The translations under genes were made by a program, and so were the position numbers. A stretch of DNA of 32,974 bases, from positions 1 to 32,974 of the forward strand of contig JANYGP010000035.1 of the NCBI GenBank assembly GCA_025362315.1, in the 5' to 3' direction. This document shows, piece after piece, positions 1 to 8,293 of the stretch (within the stretch, counting starts at the first letter, position 1; each line of letters opens with the position of its first letter). The notes below the pieces were generated by a model, which was given only the letters and a program-made list of their open reading frames with translations, did no database searches and was not told where the DNA came from. Source of the DNA: Polaromonas sp. (lineage in GTDB: Bacteria > Pseudomonadota > Gammaproteobacteria > Burkholderiales > Burkholderiaceae_C).

Positions 1-242
1 TAAGTTGGGTGAGTTTCACCCGCTCAACACCAGCGAAACTTTAGGGTAAGACGCCGTTGGCTAAAGAAAACCCCAGCAAGCGCGTGCACTTTCAGCCATT
101 TATGCCCCAAGAAGAACATCAGTAAATGATTTTTAATGCGACCTGCACTTATTCCTCACCCGACCACATACACATCAGCATTTCAACTCATCATCATTAT
201 CATTGGGGAAGTTATCCCAACATTTTTTAAAACAAAAAATCA

Positions 243-386
243 CTACTGAGTATTGCCCAATAACCCTTCCTGCCCTTCCAACCGCACCCGCGCCTCCGCC
301 AATGCGCTGTGCCTCGATTTAATCACATCCAGATTGCCTCGCAATTCCACAATTCGCTCGGTCAAATCCAGCTCGGCGAATTTCAC
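243..386 (-). other. Possible small ORF or gene remnant downstream of dabA (47 aa)
   Basis: On the minus strand, just after dabA, a GTG-started frame runs 47 codons to a TAG. Its translation is leucine- and charge-rich (KFAELDLTERIVELRG...) and looks like a coiled-coil C-terminus. The frame is closed upstream by a stop and has no ribosome binding site. It could be a remnant of a third gene of the dab operon or an accidental frame. I do not recognise the protein. The rest of 1-442 shows no convincing gene. Confidence 0.25.
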
Positions 387-442
387 TAATTCAGCGAGCT
401 ACAAATATCGCGATGCGATTAACAGGCTGTCAGCAATAGAAA

Positions 443-2950
443 CTAGTCGGCATCCACGTCAATCCAGCGACCTTTGCGGTAGCGCGCAATATGCGCGCGC
501 TCTGTTGGTGGCGCAATTCGAAACAGGTATAACCACTCGTTATCCAGCAGTTGGCGCACCATATCGTGTCGCGCAATGATCGTATCGATGCTTGTCTGCG
601 GTGCCTCGATAAATACGCTTAACCGTATTGGCGTGTGTTGCCAGCGATGTCCATCGTGCAATGACTGCATGGACAAGCCGATTCGCAGGTCACCGCCATT
701 GCCTTCAAATACCCCAAGCCGCCCACCGACAACGTTATGCAAGACCTTGTTGCCGCTGCCATAGCGTTGATTGTCGACTGTCGATGCGTAGTACTGCATG
801 TTGATCCAGTTGGTCACCACCATCGGTGCCGTCATGATGAGCGTAAGCACGGCTAGTTCGGGGTCATGTGCGTGGTCATAGTCGTGCAAAAACGCGCGGC
901 CCGCCAGGTTTAAATGCTGGGTGCGCGTGCGCGGCGCAACAATAAACGCTGCATTATTGGCCAGGCCCCATTCGGGCCGCACCTGCGCCCAGTCGTTGGC
1001 GCGCGACTTGATACTGGCTTCAAGCTGTGCTGCGTTGCCTGCCAGATGGGCCAGGCCCAAAGTGGGTGCGCGTTCAGCGCGGGCTTTTTGGCCTGCCAGT
1101 TTCAAAGTTGCTATAAGCTGCTGCAGATCAGCGGCATGACTGGCAGGCATCAAATCGGTGTCATACAGCGCCATCTCATCGGTGGTGGTGTTGTGCATGC
1201 CGCCCAAAAACCAGGTGGTGTGGGGAACAATGATGCCCTTGGCCACCAGCGCAGCTCGCACGTCGGCATCGTTGAGCAGCGCCGCCAATGCCCGGGCGTT
1301 GACCTCACCGGTTTGCCCGCCGCAGGCACCGCAGTCCAGCCCGGCCGCGTGCGGATTGTTGGCGGTCTGGCTGCCGTGACCTGCCAGCAGCACGATGCGG
1401 GCAAAGGCTTTGCTCAGGCCCATGCCACCCAAAATAAACGTGGCTATATCAAGGCGCGATTGCAGCTCGGCCTCAGCGCTGGCGCCTGGCAGGTTTTGCA
1501 GGCGGGGGCGGGTTGCCATCACCTCGTCATCGGACAGCCCGGTTTGCTCCACGGTGTGTGGCGTGGCCTGGCTGGGCAGTGTGTTCTTTAGCAACTTGCC
1601 GGCGTACAGCAGACCGCAGGTTTCAACAAAGCTGAAGCCACTGCTGGCGGTGCTGCGAAAGTTTTGCAGCGTGCTGCGCCACTGCAAACCCTGCCTGCGT
1701 TTTTTTGCAATCACTTCGCCAAGTGACTTTGAATCGCATTTGTCAGTCACGCAGCGGCTGGACGCCAGCAGGCCTGGCAGCTGTGGCCGGCTCAATACAG
1801 TGCCGGCGGGTGAGTATGAAATGAACAGCCCAAAAAAACCTGCAAAGCCGCGCGTTTGTATGGTGCTGCTGCTGGCCTCGAGCGCACGGCGAAACACTTC
1901 AGAGCGCACGTCAATGCAAAAAATGGCCTGGACCGTCGGCTGTGATGGGACAGTGGGCGCGCTTATCAAACCCTGGCACAGCGGCTGCTGGTAGGCGAGC
2001 TCCAGCGCATCTTGTAGCAGCCAGTCGTGCTTGTTTTTAGAATCAAACTTGGCTTCAGGCCAATAATTAACGGCGCTAGCAGCTCTCCATTTGATAGCAA
2101 TCTGGCTGTTGTGATTGTCTTGCAACAAAAGCCACTCCCAGCCCAGCCGGATGGCCAGCAGCTCGATGATGTCGTCGTTGTCTGTGCTGCCTGGCACGGT
2201 GCCCAGGCGCGCCTGCCAGCGCTCGTAAGCGCACCAAGAAGCCCAGCCGTTGATGCTCATCAGCAGCGCGGTGTAGTAGTCGGCGCACTGGTCAGGATCT
2301 AAACCGAGTGCCTTTGTTGCGGCGGCAATCAATGCGCGTGGGTCTTGCGGCAGCGCAGCAGCCTTCTGGCTGAAGCTTGTGTAGCCCATCAGCAACGCGG
2401 TGCTGTGGTCGTTTGCCAACTGCTTGGCCCAGCTGGCGTACAGGCCGACGCGCTCGGGGTTCCATGCAGCCTGGCTGACATCAAAGTAAGCCGCGCAGTG
2501 CTGGCTGATCTGGTGCGTGACAAAGTCTGCCCAGGCCATGGCGTGGCTCAGGTCGCGCAGGCCGTCCGCAACCGAGGTGACCAGCATGGGTTTGGGCAAG
2601 TCATCGGCATCATGGCTGTTGAGCAGGGACAAAGCGTCAATCAGTTCATCAGCAGAGCAGTCAGATTTGGCACTGGCAATGGCGCTTTGCAAATGTTCCC
2701 TGGTCAATCGCCCCGCTTGCCACTCGGCCCTGTAAAACGAACGCGGCATGACCAGCGCCGTGCCCGACAACTGGGCCAGTTGTCGGGCGGCCTGCGCAAT
2801 CGGTTGCTCGACAAATCCCCAGTACGGATTGACCGCAATAAACTGGTCCAGTGGCCAGGTTGGAGCAATGCGCTGGCAAGCTTGCGTCACGCAGGTTTGA
2901 AGCCCGGCAAAGTCAAGCAACAACTCAGGTTTTTCAACAACGGCATTCAT
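443..2950 (-). CDS. dabA: DabA, zinc-binding subunit of the DAB inorganic carbon transporter (DUF2309/UPF0753)
   Basis: Large cytoplasmic subunit of the two-part DAB complex, which accumulates dissolved inorganic carbon. The family works as a beta-carbonic-anhydrase-like zinc protein coupled to the ion-translocating partner DabB. The 835-residue product has the family zinc ligands in order: Cys345 and Asp347 (FCIDVRSE), His525 (AGHGSQ) and Cys540 (GLDCGACGG). The start at 2950 is preferred over an upstream in-frame ATG because AGGAG lies 8 bases upstream and the ATG overlaps the dabB stop (ATGA), indicating translational coupling. Residues about 283-300 lie in a variable linker and are encoded by sequence matching a dispersed repeat found elsewhere in the window. 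Length and motifs fit an intact gene. Confidence 0.93.
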   Translation of the reverse strand: MNAVVEKPELLLDFAGLQTCVTQACQRIAPTWPLDQFIAVNPYWGFVEQPIAQAARQLAQLSGTALVMPRSFYRAEWQAGRLTREHLQSAIASAKSDCSADELIDALSLLNSHDADDLPKPMLVTSVADGLRDLSHAMAWADFVTHQISQHCAAYFDVSQAAWNPERVGLYASWAKQLANDHSTALLMGYTSFSQKAAALPQDPRALIAAATKALGLDPDQCADYYTALLMSINGWASWCAYERWQARLGTVPGSTDNDDIIELLAIRLGWEWLLLQDNHNSQIAIKWRAASAVNYWPEAKFDSKNKHDWLLQDALELAYQQPLCQGLISAPTVPSQPTVQAIFCIDVRSEVFRRALEASSSTIQTRGFAGFFGLFISYSPAGTVLSRPQLPGLLASSRCVTDKCDSKSLGEVIAKKRRQGLQWRSTLQNFRSTASSGFSFVETCGLLYAGKLLKNTLPSQATPHTVEQTGLSDDEVMATRPRLQNLPGASAEAELQSRLDIATFILGGMGLSKAFARIVLLAGHGSQTANNPHAAGLDCGACGGQTGEVNARALAALLNDADVRAALVAKGIIVPHTTWFLGGMHNTTTDEMALYDTDLMPASHAADLQQLIATLKLAGQKARAERAPTLGLAHLAGNAAQLEASIKSRANDWAQVRPEWGLANNAAFIVAPRTRTQHLNLAGRAFLHDYDHAHDPELAVLTLIMTAPMVVTNWINMQYYASTVDNQRYGSGNKVLHNVVGGRLGVFEGNGGDLRIGLSMQSLHDGHRWQHTPIRLSVFIEAPQTSIDTIIARHDMVRQLLDNEWLYLFRIAPPTERAHIARYRKGRWIDVDAD
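2051..2104 (-). repeat. Copy of dispersed AGCTGCTTGCGC-type repeat inside dabA
   Basis: The plus strand here (GGCTTCAGGCCAATAATTAA then CGGCGCTAGCAGCT and ATAGCAAT) matches the intergenic copies at 11011-11058 and, reverse complemented, 29842-29902. It lies in frame within dabA and encodes about 18 residues of a linker between the N-terminal part and the first zinc-ligand segment. Confidence 0.55.
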
Positions 2951-4542
2951 TTGGCAACTCCTGAGGATGTGGGTGTCAATGTTTGGGTAAGCCTGGCAGG
3001 CCAGATGCGAAAAGTGATGCGGGTGAACCACTCATCCAGATACAGCCCGGCATAAAACCAGGGGTACAGACGGCTGGCGACAGCGCCATGCGGCCGCGCG
3101 CGTATCAGGCACTGCATGGCGAACAGCAGCACAAAACACAGCATCACCCAAACCAGATCAAAGCTGTTGGCAACGCTTTCAGGCACATTTACCAACCCGC
3201 CAAACGCATGGTGGAGGCCAAAATAAGCAAGCGCAATGCTGAATGCACCCAGCATCATGCCCAGTGGCCACAGACCGCCCAGCCGCAAAGCCTGGGCTGT
3301 GAGCAGCGGCGACAAGGCCAGCGACAACACAGCAGCCAGGACCCACAGCGCGGAAAATTCATCAAGAGCCACGCCCCACAGCAGCCCCGCAGCCGCCACC
3401 ATGGCCAGCCCGCTGACAGCGCCAATCACCATCATGCTGACCGTGAGCGGATCTGGCGCGGGCGTCATGGCTTTCAATCGGGCTTGCTCAACCGCACCGC
3501 CAGCTGCCAAAAATGCATGCGCCTTGTACAGCGAATGCGCCACCAGATGCAGCAGCGCCAACTCGTAAGCGCCCAGACCACATTGCATCAGCATAAAACC
3601 CATTTGCGCACAGGTTGACCAGGCCAGCATGACCTTCACGCTGATGCGCGTCATCATGACCAGCGCGGCGACAGCAGCTGTCACGCTGCCTGCCACCACC
3701 AGCAGCGTTTGCGCACCAGCCACTTCTGACACCAGTGGGCTCAGGCGAATCAGCAGAAAACCGCCCAGATTCACAATGCCCGCATGCAGCAGTGCCGACA
3801 CGGGCGTGGGCGCTTCCATCACCTGAATCAGCCAGCCGTGTACTGGCAGTTGCGCGCATTTCAGCAGCGCGCTGATGACGATTAAATAAACCGCAGCAGT
3901 CAACCCAGCGGGAAACGCGGTTAACGCCTGCGCTTTAGTTGCGACCTGGTCAATCTCAAGCGTACCCAGGCTGATGCCAACCAACACAACGCCGCCAAAC
4001 AGGCACATATCACCCAGGCGGCTGGCCAAAAACTTTTTATGGGCAGCAATCATCGCCGCTGGCCGGTGTGAGAAAAATGTCAGCAGCTGGTGCAGGCTCA
4101 ATGACGTTGCCAGCCAGGCCAGCGCCAAAATCGCCAGGTTGTTGGTGATGATGACAGTGGCTACAGCGGCCAACGTGGCCATCAACCACCGGGCGTAACG
4201 GTTTGCGCCGGCATCGCCGTCCATGTAGGTTTGTGAATAGCGCGTGATAACCCAGCCAATAAATGTCACCAGCAGCAGCACGGCAGCGCCAACTGCATCA
4301 GCTCTGACGTTTAGAGTGAATGCACCTAGCTGGCCCAATCCGAACAGGTTTGCACCAGTTGACACCACAGGCCCACCCAGCACCAATAGCGCCGTGCTTG
4401 CAGCGGCCAGGCTCAATGCCAGCGCCGTACAAACCCGCGCAGCTCGCCACGAGGCAAGCGCCGCAGCTGCCAGGTACAGCAAAGGCACAGCGAACAACAT
4501 GGCAACCCGCAGCGGCTGCAAATATTCTGAAGAATTGGACAA
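2947..4542 (-). CDS. dabB: DabB, membrane subunit of the DAB inorganic carbon transporter (NuoL/MrpA-like)
   Basis: Multi-spanning inner-membrane protein of the proton-conducting membrane transporter family (PF00361), related to NuoL and MrpA. It is expected to supply cation flux that drives DabA. Recognisable segments include the AHKKFLASRLGDM region and the conserved LPVHGWLIQVMEAPTPVSALLHAG core. I prefer a TTG start at 4542 (531 aa): AAGGGAG lies 5 bases upstream and translation then begins MSNSSEYLQPLRV. An ATG at 4605 would add 21 residues, lacks a ribosome binding site and lies inside a palindrome in the divergent promoter spacer. The gene is first in the operon, and its stop overlaps the dabA start by 4 bases. 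Confidence 0.9.
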   Translation of the reverse strand: MSNSSEYLQPLRVAMLFAVPLLYLAAAALASWRAARVCTALALSLAAASTALLVLGGPVVSTGANLFGLGQLGAFTLNVRADAVGAAVLLLVTFIGWVITRYSQTYMDGDAGANRYARWLMATLAAVATVIITNNLAILALAWLATSLSLHQLLTFFSHRPAAMIAAHKKFLASRLGDMCLFGGVVLVGISLGTLEIDQVATKAQALTAFPAGLTAAVYLIVISALLKCAQLPVHGWLIQVMEAPTPVSALLHAGIVNLGGFLLIRLSPLVSEVAGAQTLLVVAGSVTAAVAALVMMTRISVKVMLAWSTCAQMGFMLMQCGLGAYELALLHLVAHSLYKAHAFLAAGGAVEQARLKAMTPAPDPLTVSMMVIGAVSGLAMVAAAGLLWGVALDEFSALWVLAAVLSLALSPLLTAQALRLGGLWPLGMMLGAFSIALAYFGLHHAFGGLVNVPESVANSFDLVWVMLCFVLLFAMQCLIRARPHGAVASRLYPWFYAGLYLDEWFTRITFRIWPARLTQTLTPTSSGVAK

Positions 4543-4596
4543 ACTAACTCCCTTTTTTTCCGATACAAGGACTGTGCCTGGAATAAATAATTCTGT

Positions 4597-4610
4597 AAAA
4601 TACATATTTT
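4597..4610. promoter_or_regulatory. Palindrome in the dabB/lysR divergent spacer, candidate LysR-type operator
   Basis: AAAATA-CA-TATTTT is a perfect 6-bp inverted repeat centred in the AT-rich spacer between the divergent dabB and LysR-type genes (104 bp if dabB starts at 4542). Divergent LysR regulators usually bind such AT-rich dyads in the shared promoter. Assigning this one as the operator is inference. Confidence 0.45.
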
Positions 4611-4646
4611 TGCTAATAACGTTCTATTAAACAGATTAAATTATTG

Positions 4647-5546
4647 ATGTCGCGTTTGAACTATCACCATCTGCATTACTTTTGGGCAGTTGCCAAAGAA
4701 GGCAACCTGACCCGCGCTGCAGCGCAGTTGCACGTGTCGCAATCAGCACTGTCCACGCAGATCAAGCAGCTTGAAGACCAGCTGGGCCAGGCATTGTTCA
4801 CGCGCGAAGGTCGGGTACTGCAGCTGACGGAAGCCGGACGTGTGGCGCTGACATATGCCGAAACCATTTTTGAAACCGGCAATGAACTGACCGCACTGCT
4901 CCGGGACGGCAAGCGCCTGGCGCGCCAGGTGCTGCGCATTGGCGGCGTGGCCACGCTGTCACGTAACTTTCAGGAAAATTTTGTCAAGCCGCTGCTCAAA
5001 CGTGACGATGTAGAACTGGTGCTGCAATCCGGCGGGCTTGATGAACTTCTCGCTCGCCTGGCCGTACACAATCTGGACGTGGTGCTGAGTAACCGCAAAA
5101 TCCACGCCGACACCCAGCACCCCTGGCGCTGCAGGCGCATTGCCCGCCAGCCCGTCAGCTTGGTGGGTAAACCTTTGGGCAAGGGCAAAGCCTTTAGATT
5201 TCCTGAGCAACTGGCTGAAATGCCGCTCCTACTACCTGGCCGTGACAGTGACATTCGCGCGGGTTTTGACGTGTTGTGCGAGCAGTTGGGCTTGCGCTAC
5301 CAGGTGTTGGCAGAGGTTGATGACATGGCCATGCTGCGGTTGCTGGCCCGTGACTCTGGCAACGTGGCGCTGCTACCCACCATAGTGGTGCAAGACGAGT
5401 TAAAAAGCGGCAAGCTACAGGAATATTGCGTGGTGCCGCAGCTGCATGAAAACTTTTATGCGATCACGGTGCAGCGGCATTTTGAGCCGCCGCTGCTCAA
5501 GACGCTTTTGAGAAGGTCTGAGGCCGAGGTGTTGGGAGCGGTTTGA
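4647..5546 (+). CDS. LysR-family transcriptional regulator, NhaR-like
   Basis: A 299-residue LysR-type regulator. The N-terminal winged helix-turn-helix (about residues 1-60, with NLTRAAAQLHVSQSALSTQI) is followed by a linker helix and an effector-binding domain. The opening LNYHHLHYFWAVAKEGN closely resembles the start of NhaR, the sodium/proton-antiporter regulator, rather than CbbR. The ATG at 4647 fits the family start; a TTG lies one codon earlier. The gene is divergent from dabBA and probably controls it, perhaps in response to an ion or bicarbonate signal, which is inference. Its stop is followed almost at once by a tandem-repeat block. Confidence 0.9.
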   Translation: MSRLNYHHLHYFWAVAKEGNLTRAAAQLHVSQSALSTQIKQLEDQLGQALFTREGRVLQLTEAGRVALTYAETIFETGNELTALLRDGKRLARQVLRIGGVATLSRNFQENFVKPLLKRDDVELVLQSGGLDELLARLAVHNLDVVLSNRKIHADTQHPWRCRRIARQPVSLVGKPLGKGKAFRFPEQLAEMPLLLPGRDSDIRAGFDVLCEQLGLRYQVLAEVDDMAMLRLLARDSGNVALLPTIVVQDELKSGKLQEYCVVPQLHENFYAITVQRHFEPPLLKTLLRRSEAEVLGAV

Positions 5547-5552
5547 GAATGT

Positions 5553-5670
5553 CCCTCTCCCTAACCCTCTCCCTAACCCTCTCCCTAACCCTCTCCCTAA
5601 CCCTCTCCCCGCAAAGGGAGAGGGAACCGAACCCCTTGTTCTTTCTCCCTCTCCCTTTGCGGGGAGAGGG
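5553..5670. repeat. Tandem 12-mer array joined to a large perfect inverted repeat
   Basis: Four exact copies of CCCTCTCCCTAA (5553-5600) lead into a 24-bp arm at 5601-5624, whose exact reverse complement is at 5647-5670 (22-base loop). The CCCTCTCCC...GGGGTGAGGG style recurs at 7958-8065 and 20380-20530. It lies between convergent genes, so it could act as a bidirectional terminator. Confidence 0.85.
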
Positions 5671-5700
5671 CAGGGGTGAGGGCTCTCTGTACAAGACAAT

Positions 5701-6240
5701 TCAAGTCAATCCCAGCCCCTTCCAGCCCGCATGGCCCAGCTTCTCAAGCGTCGCAATGTTTACATCAAAAATCGCATCAGCATTTGGAAAAGCCTCCACC
5801 GCCCGCTCCACACTTTCCTCACGCAGCAAATGCAGTGTCGCAAACGGCGCGCGATTGGTGTAGTTACTGATGTCATCTGGCTCCGTGCCATCAAACTGAA
5901 ATTGTGGGTGAAAGCTGGCAAGTTGAATTACGCCTTCCAGCCCATGCTCATCGACCACGCCTTCAGCGATTTCAAGAAAATCATTGAAGTCCAGAAAGTC
6001 ACCAAACAGCGTCGGGTGAATCAGCAGCGTTGTGTCAATTTCGCTGGCAGGGGTTGCTGTCAGCAAATCAAGTTCCTGGTCCAATTCTTCCAGCAAGTCG
6101 TCGGCATGACGCGCTTTGCTGACGACCAGGCGCACCTGATTTTTAACGTAGACGGCTTTGGCGAAGGGGCACAGGTTCAGGCTAATAACGGCAGCCTCAA
6201 GCCAATGCCTTGTCTTTGCCAGAACTTCTTCTTCTGTCAT
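5701..6240 (-). CDS. DUF1415 family protein
   Basis: A 179-residue cytoplasmic protein of the DUF1415 family, common in beta- and gamma-proteobacteria and of unknown function. Family features visible are the opening helix RHWLEAAVISLNLCPFAK, with a conserved Cys-Pro-Phe, the DFLDFNDFLEIAE segment and the FHPQFQF segment. It starts 10 bases after the ettA stop on the same strand, so the two are probably cotranscribed. No strong ribosome binding site is seen, which fits reinitiation after ettA. It ends at the inverted repeat shared with the LysR gene. Confidence 0.85.
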   Translation of the reverse strand: MTEEEVLAKTRHWLEAAVISLNLCPFAKAVYVKNQVRLVVSKARHADDLLEELDQELDLLTATPASEIDTTLLIHPTLFGDFLDFNDFLEIAEGVVDEHGLEGVIQLASFHPQFQFDGTEPDDISNYTNRAPFATLHLLREESVERAVEAFPNADAIFDVNIATLEKLGHAGWKGLGLT

Positions 6241-6250
6241 CAGCGCTAAG

Positions 6251-7912
6251 TTATTTCAATGCCTTGTAGCGCATGCGTTTGGGCTTCGCACCTTCTTCAC
6301 CCAAACGTTTCTTCTTGTCTGCTTCGTATTCCTGATAGTTGCCGTCAAAAAATGTCCACTGGCTGTCGCCCTCGGCCGCCAAGATGTGCGTGGCAATGCG
6401 GTCCAAAAACCATCGGTCGTGGCTGATCACCATCACCGAGCCAGCAAACTCCAGCAGCGCGTCTTCCAATGCACGCAGCGTTTCCACATCCAAATCGTTT
6501 GACGGCTCGTCAAGCATCAGCACGTTGCCGCCTGCAATCAATGTTTTGGCCAGGTGCAAACGCCCACGCTCGCCGCCTGAAAGCGTGCCAACCCGCTTTT
6601 GCTGGTCGCCGCCGTTGAAGTTAAAGCGGCCTGCATACGCACGGCTGGGCATTTGAAATTTACCAACGTTCAAAATATCGAGCCCGCCTGAAATGTCTTC
6701 CCACACGGTTTTTTCATTGGCCAAATCGTCGCGGTTCTGGTCAACAAAAGCCATGCGCACCGTAGAGCCCTTGACGACTTCGCCACTGTCTGGCAGCTCT
6801 TTGCCTGCTATCAATTTAAAGAGCGTTGACTTGCCCGCACCGTTCGGGCCGATGATGCCGACGATTGCGCCAGCGGGAACCGTGAAGCTCAAATCGTCAA
6901 TCAGCACCCGGTCGCCAAATGATTTGGTGACGTTTTTAAATTCAATGACCTGTGCGCCCAGGCGCTCGGCCACAGGAATGAAAATCTCGTTTGTTTCCAC
7001 GCGCTTCTGGTATTCAAAATCACTGAGCTCTTCAAAGCGTGCCAGGCGTGACTTGCTCTTGGCCTGGCGCGCCTTGGGGTTTTGGCGTGACCATTCAAGT
7101 TCTTTCTTCAATGCCTTGGCGCGTGCTTCTTCACCCTTTTGCTCGGTTGCCAGGCGCTCGCCTTTTTGCTCTAACCAAGTGCTGTAGTTGCCCTTCCATG
7201 GAATACCGTGGCCGCGGTCGAGTTCCAATATCCACTCCGCCGCGTTGTCCAGAAAGTAACGGTCGTGGGTGATGGCCACCACAGTGCCTGAATAGCGCTG
7301 CAAGAACTGCTCCAGCCAATCCACCGATTCCGCGTCCAGGTGGTTGGTCGGCTCGTCCAGCAGCAGCATGTCGGGCTTGCTCAGCAGCAGGCGGCACAGT
7401 GCGACGCGGCGCTTTTCACCGCCCGACAGCACGCCAATTTTGGCTTCCCATGGTGGCAGGCGCAGCGCGTCGGCGGCAATTTCGAGTTGATGTTCAGAGT
7501 CAGTGCCAGCGGTGGCAATGATTGCTTCCAACCGGGCTTGTTCAGCAGCCAGCGCGTCAAAGTCTGCATCAGGCTCGCCGTAGGCGGTGTACACGGCATC
7601 CAGCAAGCCCTTGGCTGCGAATACTGCGCCCATGCCTTCTTCAACGCTTTCGCGCACGGTGTGTGCGTCGGTCAGTTTGGGTTCTTGCGGCAAGTAGCCA
7701 ATGTTCAGGCCCGGCATGGGCGTGGCTTCGCCTTCAATTTCCTTGTCAAGGCCCGCCATGATTTTGAGCAATGTCGACTTGCCCGAGCCATTGACGCCCA
7801 GCATGCCAATCTTGGCACCGGGGAAAAAGCTGAGCGACACATCTTTGAGGATGTGGCGTTTGGGCGGCACAATTTTGCCGACCTTGTTCATGGTGAAAAC
7901 GTACTGGGCCAT
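6251..7912 (-). CDS. ettA: EttA, energy-dependent translational throttle ABC-F ATPase
   Basis: ABC-F protein that binds the ribosomal E site and gates entry into elongation according to the ATP/ADP ratio. The 553-residue length is close to the E. coli protein (555). Two nucleotide-binding domains are complete: Walker A GVNGSGKST, signature LSGGEKRR and Walker B LLLDEPTNHLD; then GPNGAGKST, LSGGERGR and LMLDEPSNDLD. There is no membrane domain. The start MAQYVFTMNKVGK at 7912 matches the family. An open frame extends 53 codons further upstream, but that extension is translated repeat DNA (7958-8065) and is not likely to be protein. Confidence 0.95.
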   Translation of the reverse strand: MAQYVFTMNKVGKIVPPKRHILKDVSLSFFPGAKIGMLGVNGSGKSTLLKIMAGLDKEIEGEATPMPGLNIGYLPQEPKLTDAHTVRESVEEGMGAVFAAKGLLDAVYTAYGEPDADFDALAAEQARLEAIIATAGTDSEHQLEIAADALRLPPWEAKIGVLSGGEKRRVALCRLLLSKPDMLLLDEPTNHLDAESVDWLEQFLQRYSGTVVAITHDRYFLDNAAEWILELDRGHGIPWKGNYSTWLEQKGERLATEQKGEEARAKALKKELEWSRQNPKARQAKSKSRLARFEELSDFEYQKRVETNEIFIPVAERLGAQVIEFKNVTKSFGDRVLIDDLSFTVPAGAIVGIIGPNGAGKSTLFKLIAGKELPDSGEVVKGSTVRMAFVDQNRDDLANEKTVWEDISGGLDILNVGKFQMPSRAYAGRFNFNGGDQQKRVGTLSGGERGRLHLAKTLIAGGNVLMLDEPSNDLDVETLRALEDALLEFAGSVMVISHDRWFLDRIATHILAAEGDSQWTFFDGNYQEYEADKKKRLGEEGAKPKRMRYKALK

Positions 7913-7957
7913 AGAAATAACTTTGTTAGGTAAATTGATCTGTTCTGAATGTCGTCC

Positions 7958-8065
7958 TGTTCCCTCCCCTTCCGGGGTAGGGTAGGGTGGGGGCAGGCGC
8001 AGAAATCGACATAGCCAATATGCCTGCCCCCATCCCTGCTTTCCCCCGCGAGGGGAAGGAGCCGG
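7958..8065. repeat. CCCTCCCC/GGGGTAGGG-type repeat with a 10-bp perfect stem
   Basis: GGGGGCAGGC (7989-7998) pairs exactly with GCCTGCCCCC (8022-8031), with C-rich and G-rich flanks outside. It resembles the elements at 5553-5670 and 20380-20530. It lies in the 381-base spacer between the divergent ettA and rhlE genes. The remainder (8066-8293) must hold the promoters, but I see no clear -35/-10 pair. Confidence 0.7.
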
Positions 8066-8293
8066 AATCAATAACCGCCATTATCGTTCCGTGAGACAAT
8101 CAATTTGTCGTCGGCTCCAGTTACCTGCGACGTTTGGGCACTTTTCAGGCCAGCTTCCCAAGCTGTCTGAAGCAATTCCAGCCCTTTTTTTGACCCCATC
8201 TGCCTATCACTGGCGGGTTGCTCTTAACCAATAGCACCCAACAGGCCGATCAAAAAATGCGAAAGCGTCCCCGTGGCGCACCAACTTATCACT

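Noticed and set aside
253..579. 108-codon plus-strand frame at the left edge
   Set aside because: It overlaps the dabA 3' end in antisense, and the translation is Ser/Arg-rich without domain features.
914..1591. 225-codon plus-strand frame within dabA
   Set aside because: It is antisense to the conserved zinc-binding region of dabA and has no family resemblance.
2345..3055. 236-codon plus-strand frame over the dabA start and dabB end
   Set aside because: It is antisense to two coupled conserved genes and looks like a shadow.
7913..8071. N-terminal extension of EttA (53 codons)
   Set aside because: It is encoded by the repeat at 7958-8065; EttA homology begins at MAQYVF.
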